Source of the DNA: Euptelea pleiosperma
Lineage: Eukaryota; Streptophyta; Magnoliopsida; Ranunculales; Eupteleaceae
Reading direction: 5' to 3'
NCBI GenBank assembly: GCA_035048495.1
Contig: CM068552.1
Span: 14,070,501 to 14,134,500, forward strand
DNA length: 64,000 bases
The translations under genes were made by a program, and so were the position numbers. Below are positions 55,283 through 64,000 of the stretch, in pieces. The notes beneath the pieces are model-generated. The model did not search any database. It was not told the origin of the DNA and saw nothing but the letters and a program-made list of their open reading frames with translations. How positions within the stretch are numbered: position 1 is the stretch's first letter; each line of letters begins with the position of its first letter.

Positions 55283-57909
55283 TTATGGAGGAGTAGGGTA
55301 CACTTTTGGCTTTGGCTTAACCTCGACTTCATTTACGCTGCGCACAAAGATGGCGTCTGGTTCGTGTCTGCAAAATAGACAAACAATGAATGAATGCTTG
55401 TAGACCTTGAGAAGAAATGGTAAAAAGAACTAGAAAAAGTAAAAGAGTTCAAGCTCAAGATCATACAGCTTATCTCCCTCTTCATATGTATAACTGGATG
55501 CCACAGCCAACAGACGGCCATCTCTGCTAAAGGATAATGCTGCAATGCTTGTTGGGTATTTTGAGTACTGGGGAAAAAAACCAGCAAAACAGTAATTCTT
55601 GTTACATGATACTTCCTGGAAAATGTGTATATCAGAATTATTTCTGCAAATATTACCTGATATAGCCTCTTCTTGTTGTTGCCATCCCACACGTTTACAT
55701 ACCCATCACAACCTCCCGTTGCAAATGTACCATAGCTGTCGTAATGGAATTTAGGGATCATATAAGAGTATTTACGTCAGAATAGAGAGCCAAACAATTA
55801 TTTATGACTAGAGGAAATATAACATGGGCCATGACCTCATGATGTAGATCAGATTCTCACTTCTATGCACCAATGGTGTATGCGGTCATTGATGTGAACC
55901 ATAGCTACATGGTTTCGCAGTAAGCTTGGTACGGAAACAGGTTCATGGTTCGCTAGTGAACCAGGTATGCTGAAGGATTAGTTGGTTCATTATAGAATCA
56001 CTTGGTCCGCTAATTAGGAACGTCAACCCAATAAGTGCACATATCAGAGATATTAGTACTAGTGGAGTGGCAAGTGCTGATCAAGGGAAGATCATGAAGG
56101 ACATTAAAGTTTGATGTTTCACCTGAGCATTTTTCTTCGGGTGATTTCTAGCTGCTGGATTTTAGCATTTTTCGGGGTACTCAAATCCTATGGTCAGAAA
56201 TCACCGATAAGGCTGAGTTTTGGTGCGTGTAGGTCTACTAAAGGGGTGAGACAAACACGTATTGGTCAGTGGGGTGTACCACGTGGCATTTTTAGGGGCA
56301 GGATATCAAACACTAATATTAAAAAGTATAGATTATCAAACACAGGTCAAGGAATAAATACAGCACTGTCATCAGGTCAATCCAATTTGGGGCTCTGACC
56401 AATGCTATACTTCCTCCACTAGGAGAAAGGACAAAACTTACATGGGGTGGAATGCGATGGCATTGACAGGATACACAGTGTCCCTTCCAGCCTCTGATTT
56501 TCGATGGCACTTGAAAGCGTATCTGCACAAAGCTTAATCCCATTAGCAATAGGGGAAAAATAGACAAAAAGAAGCAACTTGCAATAGTACATATAAGCAT
56601 GTCTGCCGTTTCATGAGATAGTGCCCTTATGGGGTGGGGAGAAGTGCTTCATGCATTTTGGAAGACACCTAATGGATCTCTGCCGAAATCTATCCTTGAA
56701 TATGACTTCAATGATTGAAAAAGTAACATGACATCACAGAAGTCTTATCATTATCATGTCTGGCATTAGTAACGAATGACAGCGAGTGATCAGGTGCAAG
56801 GCTCGGGCACGATGCCAAAAGACTACAAGACACAGAAGTTGAGCCAAGACAATGCAAACAGCAAAGAGGAAGCCAACATCCATGTCATTCTATGCCTTTG
56901 CATGGTGGGGGTCCTGCACCAGACATTTCACCAAGAATGAATACATACTTCTTGGCTTGACCAGCCTCAGAGAGATCGAAGAACTCCATCGCAACGCGAC
57001 CTTCCACAGAACTAAGAGCAAAACCTGCAAACAGCAGCACAGGTTAAGAAAAGTATTGCAGCTTGATGAATCAGAGCAAGAGATGTCGTAATAGCCAAAA
57101 ATGAACAAAACTGTCCTTATTTAAATAACTTAACTGCATTCTTCATCCTCCTGGCATCAACAACATTTACACTCCAAAGTTTTAATTTCGTAACTGGCCC
57201 TTGTTTTCTGGATACCCTTTTTATACTCATTTCTTATTATCTTAGTTTCTCTTCTCCATTAGGCATTAAGGCACTATCTTACCTTATCTACAATAAAGGA
57301 GGATTACTTCTTTCATGTATGTCTTGCAAAAATAATGTACATTTTCCTGAAACTAAAGATTTATAAAGAATGATCTGCAAAGAATGAAGCATTAGACAGG
57401 AGAAACTGCTATTCTATTACAGAAGTTAGTCTCAAAAAAGTGATTTGATTGCAAAAACATTAAACAATGGGGAACTGACTCAACTGAGAAATGAACTGTA
57501 TTGGGAGAGAAGAAATAATCTGATTATACAACTGACAAATCTCCTAGTGAACAAGATTTCTATAACTACCAACAGCAAAAACAGAAGGATTGCTGCAGAT
57601 ATTGTACAAGAGTCAAAACTTCTAGATTATTCAAATAGATACCTGTTCCATTGGGATAACAACGCACACATCTAGTTTGATATTTCAATGAAGACTCCCT
57701 CCGTTGCTCTGGTTGGGACATGTTCCGCAAATCATACACATTCACATGTCTTCCTGCAGTTGCTACCACTAAACGGTTACCAACAAGTGAAAGAGAATAC
57801 ACACGCTCAGGTTGTGGGTATGTCCCGACAAGAGTCCGCTCCTGTCCACTTGCACCTCTAGGATCCCAACACTTCAGAGTTTTGTCCCAACTCCCAGTGA
57901 TCACTTGCC
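55283..57909 (-). CDS. BUB3: Mitotic checkpoint protein BUB3 (WD40), C-terminal two thirds; 5' exons outside the window
   Basis: BUB3 is a seven-bladed WD40 protein that binds BUB1/BUBR1-type partners and phosphorylated KNL1 at kinetochores in the spindle checkpoint. Six exons on the minus strand: 57643-57909, 56949-57024, 56442-56522, 55657-55735, 55467-55567, 55283-55367. They give 229 codons plus the stop, with all junctions GT..AG and in phase. Landmarks in order: [121 protein letters not shown], and a lysine/proline-rich end [11 protein letters not shown]. The first exon seen begins in phase 1 (codon G). The N-terminal ~110 residues are missing and I find no such exon up to 64000. CLPR1 and BUB3 converge. 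Confidence 0.93.
56060..56310. repeat. Phrase-bearing repeat fragment in a BUB3 intron
   Basis: The text GAAATCACCGATAAGGCTGAG, GTAGGTCTAC and GGTCAGTGGGGTGTACCACG matches one arm of the foldback elements (for example 23500-23560). The partner arm is weak. Confidence 0.5.
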
Positions 57910-58165
57910 CTAAAATCATCAATAACAAAGAAATAAAAACAATATTCTAACTAAGGAAGAAACATGTCAACGAGCTTATATGATATTCCGAAAAGATTAG
58001 TCATCTTACTCAATGAATCTGAGACCTGTACTACTATCACAAACTTAATGGAAAACAGTAAGCCTGATGATGATAAGTTCTTTCACAACTACAACATAAG
58101 TTGATGCTCAAGAAACCACTCATTACCCATCAGAAGTGAACAAAGAGTTGGATTAGTTTTTACAT
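57910..58165 (-). other. BUB3 intron (start of a very long intron)
   Basis: Intronic sequence upstream of the first visible BUB3 exon. No upstream exon recognised. Confidence 0.5.
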
Positions 58166-58535
58166 TGTGGGAAGTGGCACAAAGAAGTCCCCGAAGAAAG
58201 CATCTGACAAGGATGGCCGGCTGTGGCAGAGAAAGCAGTGGTTCACGTGTCATTTTGAGTGATGTGAGTGGTGTAAGACTTGATCAATTTCTTAGTCCAT
58301 GTGGTACTGGCAGATTAGTCATTTTACATGTAGTTTTTTCATTATTGTTATTTTTTTCTTTATGCCACAATGATACAAACAGTAATTAAATAGTCTAGTT
58401 AAGGAATGGTAGCAAAGGGTAGAGAGTCGACAATTACTCTCACACCCCTATTTTTCTTCTCTATGTCTTTCTTCCCTATCCTTCCTTAAAAGTTCTCAAA
58501 ATCCTAACCAATTCAGTTTGGTATCAGAACCAGCT
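58166..58535 (+). mobile_element. Candidate LTR followed by a primer-binding site
   Basis: A segment beginning TGTGGGAAGTGG and ending CCAATTCA is followed three bases later by TGGTATCAGAACC (58519), a one-mismatch form of the initiator-Met tRNA primer site. CT-rich text precedes the end as in many LTRs. Neither gag nor a second LTR follows, so this is a truncated or solo structure. Confidence 0.4.
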
Positions 58536-59377
58536 TGAAGGATTTTGTTGACGACACTTTCAGCCTTGCCTGTCTATATTGATAATGTCAACACTTTAGC
58601 GCTTATATCAGTAACCATACAGGTAACGTCATATGAAGAAATCACCTAAATAAAAGAGATGCCATGGAGATTTGATAGATCTAGAAAAAATTTAAGCCAT
58701 TATGAACCGCCACTGACAACCATACATGCAAACATGCATGAAAGAAATACCACCTAGTTGCCCTCTACATGACCAGATGACCCTAGGTTCCACCTTACCA
58801 GTGCAAGGTAGATAAACAACCAAAAATAAGGTCAGTGCTGGCTAATGGCTTAAGGTTTTCCTGGCAGCCCTTTACTGACTTTGTTATCACAAATGTAATA
58901 ATGACATGGACACGTCCGTTGGTGTCCGACATAGATACGTAGTGCCTAAGAGAAGCCTACAACGCAGACACATCCGTACGCATATATTAAAAAATAATGT
59001 AGTCATCAGAAAGTCTTTTTTAAGTTAGTAAGGAAAGAAATAGATGGAAAGTAAAAGATGACATTTTCAAACACCATAGAGCTAAGCAATAACTTAATAA
59101 ATAAAAGAATAATTATAAGAGGGGAGACTATCAAACAACTATAGGGGTGCTTGCTGTTTACCAACTTGATAAAGTAGTGTATGGAGGATTTAACACACCA
59201 ACCTTCTTTTAAAAATCGCTTTTTAAGAAAAACAATTCAAATAAAGGGTGACATTGTTGCACGTGATGGAAAATGTTGAGAGTTGAGACGTGTTGAGATG
59301 CATTTTTCATGTCAATACGTGTCGACGTGGCAAAAAATGGGAAAATGCCAGTGCGTTGTTACATGGGTTATCACAAT
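58536..59377. other. Intronic/intergenic stretch
   Basis: No gene or complete element recognised. Confidence 0.45.
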
Positions 59378-59762
59378 TAGGGGTGCCAAAGGTTCGATTC
59401 TAGTTCGGGTACAACAGTACCCAGAACCAGAACCTATTATATATGATGATTACGGATCCTGACAGTTCCGGTTCTGGCACTAGAACAGGTGATCCCAGAA
59501 CTGACATATATCCAGTTCCATATCAGGTACCTGTCAATTGAATAAAAAATGTGAAAAAAAAAAATGATTGTCATGCTCAAATCTAGAAAAACAAATTGAC
59601 CCAGATCCGGCCCGTGTACTAGTGTACCCAAAACCGGACCGCATTATATACTTTGGTTCCAATTCCTATTTATCTGGGTTTGGTACTGGAACAGGTGGTC
59701 CCCAAACCCAGACAGGTTCCTATTGGCTATCGGTTAATCGGGAATGCATTGACACCTCTAAA
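59378..59762. mobile_element. hAT-like MITE
   Basis: The termini TAGGGGTGCCAA and TTGACACCTCTA are inverted. Flanks ATCACAAT (59370-59377) and TTCACAAT (59763-59770) agree at seven of eight positions. Inside, GGTTC- and GAACC-type words alternate (GTACCCAGAACCAG; GGTTCCAATTCC). Same terminus type as 30234-30641. Confidence 0.6.
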
Positions 59763-59770
59763 TTCACAAT

Positions 59771-60500
59771 GGGGGTTCTCCGTATCATATATCTACCAAG
59801 CTTCAAATTCATTTAACACAACATCACAAAGGTAGAAATAAGAACATCACCCCCTACAGTAAACATATGAAATTCAAGCCCCGAATCGAATCATGAAGTA
59901 GCTAGAGTTTCAAAATGGTTAGCATGACACAAGAAAAAACTGGCAAGTTAGTATTAAAATAGATATATGCATCCAATAGTCCACCATTAACTATGAAGGG
60001 CATACTATGTCCATGCCGCTCTCAATAAGACAGTTAGCACATTAAGGAAACTGACGAGATTCCTTGCTTATTTTTGTAGATGACCAGTGTATAAACCAAT
60101 TCAGGCATCGGGTGGAAAAAGTAGATGCTACAGTTACCATACAAACAGTTCGACCAGATTTAAATGAAATCATATAAACATAGTTTAAGTCGTGACTTCT
60201 AATGCAACAAACTAAAAGGCAACTTGTCTCGGATGGTAGGGAAGGGAAATAGACCACACCAGTGAATAATATGTTTCTTGATGCTTGCCTACATCCTCAT
60301 ATATGAGACACACACACACACACACACCAAACCCCCCAGCAAGAAAAAATTGGATACCAATGCAAAGAAGGATGCTACAACAATGTGATGATGGAAACTT
60401 CTAAGATATCCAACCAAATTTTACATCTGATGATGCCCTTAGTCCAAGAGCCAAGACTAGTGGATTTTGGAAGAAAAACCAGAATTGAGCATTCTGTTTG
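59771..60500. other. Intergenic/intronic stretch with CA microsatellite
   Basis: No gene seen. A (CA)n tract lies at about 60308-60328. Confidence 0.5.
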
Positions 60501-63500
60501 AAATAAGACATAGCCAGCCATCTATGTCTTATTCTAAACTCACTAACGAGATTTGTTAGTGAGTTTTAAATTTGAACCATAATTAATTTGTCAGTGTTTT
60601 TATTCTCTTTTATCACGAAAATTAACTTGGCTACATGTATATTGACATATATTGATAAATGATATTTGCTTAAAAGTGCTTATTTTAAGCCATTATCCTT
60701 TGGCGTTATTGTACTCTCCTACGTAAAACTTCTCTATTTGTCCACTTTTCTACGTAAGAGTCTCTTTCATTGCGTAGATCGCACTTTTCTTGACGAAATT
60801 GTATATTTGCATGCATTAAACACATTTCTGAAAGTCTAGATATGAAACCGTTTTGATTAAGTCTTATTACGCGCTTTTCGTTATTGCAGGAAATCCGATC
60901 GGGCGATTCTCAAGACTTGCCGGCCCACGATCAACCATAGAAGCCTAATATCAAAGCTTAAAGAGCCAGCAGGCTATTACAAGAAGATACAGGTCAAGTA
61001 CGGATCAAGTCGGAAGATCGTAGAGCCGGACCAAGAACCAAGAGAGAAACAAAACTGAAGACCAAGAGACGGACCTAAGTGATTCAAAGCCGCACCAAAT
61101 GTCATAAAATGACGGCTTATGTGATTGGTGAAGCCTACTGAAGACCAGGGTTCAAGACCCTCTACCAGCTCCTATCTCTGTATTTTGTATTATTTTCTCT
61201 CTCCTCTCTCTCCATCTCTCTAAACCATGACCTCTAACCCTTAGATCATCTCATACTACCTTTAGATCTTCAGATCAACCGTCTGATCCCCCTCTTCATG
61301 ATTTAACTTCCCATATCCCACCATCCGATCCTAAATAGATCATCCTAACCCTCCGATTTCCATCATCTAACCTCAGATTTCATCTCCTCTAGCTTTATCC
61401 CATCTCCCAAGGCTTGTCCACCGTTTGATCATCCATCGGACCGTTGGATCTCTCCAGATCCGACGGTTCGCCAATATTGGACCGATCCCCATTAGAAACA
61501 CCTTACGGCCCGATTAAAATGGCCCACAAGTCTTATAACTAACGGGCCCACTTGAGAAGCCCACGGCCTCATAACCCAGCCCATAGCCCAAGGCCTCACA
61601 CAGCCCATTCCCTATGAGAGAATTGGTCTCCATTAACCAATTCTCCCACAATTCTCTCACCCACGTAACCAAGTCTCCCACAATTCTCTCACCCACGTGG
61701 ATTCATTCCCACGTATCTTTCACATCTCTCTCTCTAACGAACTCTATAAAAACCTCTCCATATCTCACCAATGGGGGTTGGGATCTCTTCCCTCTTGGGG
61801 CACGAACTAGAGAGGAGCCTTGGGCTCCTCTTCATCATCTTCTCCTCTAAAGGAGAGCTTGCTGTTCTCTTCCTCCACCTGAGACATCACCTACTGCTCC
61901 CCTTCACCTGCAACTACCGCTCCTCCATCTTCTCAGGGCAGCAACGGAGTGTTGCTCCCTCTCTGAACCACAGTGCTGCCCTGGCCTGCTGCTCCGCCTA
62001 CTCCATCTCCACCGCCCCTGTTCTTCATCTTGACGGGTAACTCCTCCTCCAAACGGTGCTCCTCCACTTGCTGATCATCCTCCTCCAGGCATGTCTAAAC
62101 CTTGCAGCCACGCCATCTTCTGCCATCTTCTCATGGGTTACGCCTCTATGCAAAACCAGGTAAGCAACCTTCCCTTCTAACCTCCCCCTTCTTCTCTCTC
62201 CCCTTCTCTTCCCTTAATTCTTCTTCTTCTTCTTTTCTGCTCACCGGAGTTGCAAACTTGCAACTCCGGCCGCCTGTAACGATCACCTCCATCCAAGCAG
62301 GCGCCCTTCCTTTCCTTCCATCCTCTCTTCTTGACGGCTGCCCATTAATCCGGCTAAGCCTGCAACAGAACCACCACCAGCATACCTGCAAATCGTTCTC
62401 CTTCTCATGGACGATCCATGGCTGAACAAGCTTCAACTCCAGCACCCTTCTCCGGGCAGCAACCTTGCTGTGCACCATCCCAACGCCCCAGTTGCAAATT
62501 CCAATCGGTTTCCTCCATGGAAACCGACCACCACCTTCCATCTTTTCTTCCCTTTCACCACTTGAGAAGAGTTGCAGATCTGCAACGCTTCTAAACTAGC
62601 ACCTCACGGGCTCACACCTTGTTGGATGAGCTTCTCCCCTGCAAGTGGAGCGCCTCCACTTCTCCTCATTTCTTCTCACCAGAGTTGCAAACTTCAACTC
62701 CGATTGTCTTCTCCAGCCACGTCTTCATCTTCCTAACCAGCATCTTCAACAGATCTCCATCAACACTTGCAGGTGTTGTATCTCCTCTGCTTCTCCCCCT
62801 TCCTGTTGTTGCACCGTTCAGAGCAGCATCTCTTCCTCCCAAAGGAGAGCCAGCAGCTCCTCCTCACCCCAAGAACCAGCCTGCTACTCCACCCTTCGGA
62901 CCATCAATTATTCATGGACTGCTGCAACTCGCTGTGCTCAACCCACGCCTGCGACTGGTTTAGCCACCGGACTACAACCTCCTCTTTTGAGCGTGATCCT
63001 CTTCTCCCATCTTCACTAGTTGCAGCATGCAGCTTCGGTCCTCACAACGTGCTCACCAGGCAGCAAACAACGGTTGCAACTCTCTGCTTCTCTCGATATC
63101 TATTGGACTGCACGTCCTCCACCACTAGCAACACCGCCAGCCACCATCAAACCAGTAACCCTGCTGGTCCTTCCTTCACGAGCTGCACTCTTCTCAAGTG
63201 CGCCTCCCCTGTCCTCCCAACTCTTCCTCCATTGCACCATGGGCTGCACCTGCTGGCCAGCACCCCTCCTTCACGCCCATCAACACTTTACCGTGAACTC
63301 TCCCCCGCAACAGCCACTTCTCCATGACCTGCAACCACACCTTGCTGTCCACCGTTTCTCTCCAACAACTTGCTGCCCCTCTTGCAGCCAAGGACACCAG
63401 CATCCACAGCAACCTGTTCTCCACGGCTGCATCTCCATGTCTAAAACTTGCTGCCATCCCAAACCAGCAAGAACTTCTTCAACCTCGTGTTCCATCTCTA

Positions 63501-64000
63501 ATGGCCGCATGCATGGCCGTACTCTTCTCTAGTGCAACACCATGGCTGACCTCATTCACCATGCCTCTTCTCGATCCCATCCTTTTCTCTGGTAAGTACC
63601 ACGAGGTTCATTCTCTTTCTCTCTCTCTCTCTCTTCTACCCTTACTTTCTCTCTCTAGAAAATTGTCTCTTTAAAGATAGTTTTCTCTCTCTACATAGTT
63701 TCTCTCTCTAGACTACATGGAAGGGACGTGACATCCCTAATCCCGTGTTCTCTCTCTAGAGTGAGATTTCTCTCTCTAAGTCCATTTTCTCTCTCTAGAT
63801 CCTCTTTCTACTTTCTCAGGCCGATCGCCTGTTCACTTGGCTGACTCCTTTCGGCGAGTGAAAAGGTGAGCTTCTTAGGGCACATCATCGTACATTTGCC
63901 AATTCACATCTACCTTGTCGGCCGGTAAGATCCGATGTGGATTATCATGATTGAGTAGCATTTCATGAAATTTAGACGATCATCTTCTTGATCTGTAGCG
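60500..64000 (+). mobile_element. Probable long LTR or leader of a large retroelement, cut by window end
   Basis: The base composition changes sharply near 61150, to a pyrimidine-rich plus strand that continues for over 2 kb. A TATA-like CTCTATAAAAACC lies at 61743-61755, with a CT-rich leader after it. Segments around GAGTTGCAAACTT recur (about 62245 and 62682, with a related GTTGCAGATCTGCAAC near 62572). Many overlapping frames are open in this stretch but encode only Ser/Pro/His/Cys-rich low-complexity text with no domain. I see no LTR partner, primer site or pol, so the retroelement reading is an inference from composition. Confidence 0.35.
63610..63800. repeat. Interspersed TTTCTCTCTCTAGA repeat
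   Basis: The motif TTCTCTCTCTA(G/C)A occurs about seven to eight times at irregular spacing of 15-40 bp, next to a plain CT tract at 63614-63632. Confidence 0.7.

Noticed and set aside
61614..63674. Several overlapping open frames of 76-186 codons on both strands
   Set aside because: They lie in CT-rich DNA poor in stop codons, have Ser/Pro/His/Cys-rich low-complexity translations, no domains and no exon signals. Not called as genes.

Overview
The window is nuclear DNA of a flowering plant. The genes have spliced plant introns (GT..AG), the proteins are plant types (plastid ClpR1, cytosolic-type adenine phosphoribosyltransferase, BUB3), and the spaces between and inside genes are packed with plant transposons (Copia, LINE, Helitron, hAT-, Mutator- and Tourist-like elements, and a very small LTR retrotransposon). 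The long, TE-loaded introns suggest a woody or early-diverging lineage, but the sequence alone does not settle the species. There is no bacterial, viral or CRISPR locus.

Layout. 1-7.8 kb: no gene; inverted-repeat elements, AACGG-rich elements and a decayed LINE end. 7.8-26.0 kb: duplication unit A, holding an intact six-exon APT gene (8771-15799), a 9-kb nest of insertions (Helitron 17962-20458; Mutator-like nest 21251-25382) and an orphan first exon of CLPR1 (25454-25730). 26.0-27.1 kb: junction filler with microsatellites and a Copia gag scrap. 27.1-46.1 kb: duplication unit B, holding a second intact APT gene (27954-44267). Its third intron has grown to 13 kb through a LINE fragment, an antisense Copia fragment, a tandem array of a minute LTR retrotransposon (33526-34415), a 5.1-kb Copia element (36173-41317) and an hAT-like MITE. 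The complete nine-exon CLPR1 gene starts at the end of unit B (45620-51924). 52-55 kb: LINE and MITE remnants. 55.3-57.9 kb: the last six exons of BUB3 on the minus strand; its N-terminal exons are not visible up to 64 kb. 58-64 kb: an LTR-like piece, an hAT-like MITE and a long pyrimidine-rich stretch, probably LTR or leader of a large retroelement.

How it fits together. A block carrying APT plus the 5' end of CLPR1 was duplicated in tandem. Both APT copies remain open (182 codons each, 12 amino-acid differences by my count), while CLPR1 is complete only in the right-hand unit. The two units serve as controls for each other: several insertions in one have an empty site in the other. The duplication also put a CLPR1 transit-peptide exon upstream of APT copy 2, on the same strand and in the same intron phase, so a plastid-targeted APT is possible in principle. 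The most striking structure is the LTR5-internal4 array at 33526-34415, which is bounded by a perfect 5-bp target duplication and whose two outer LTRs share private variants.
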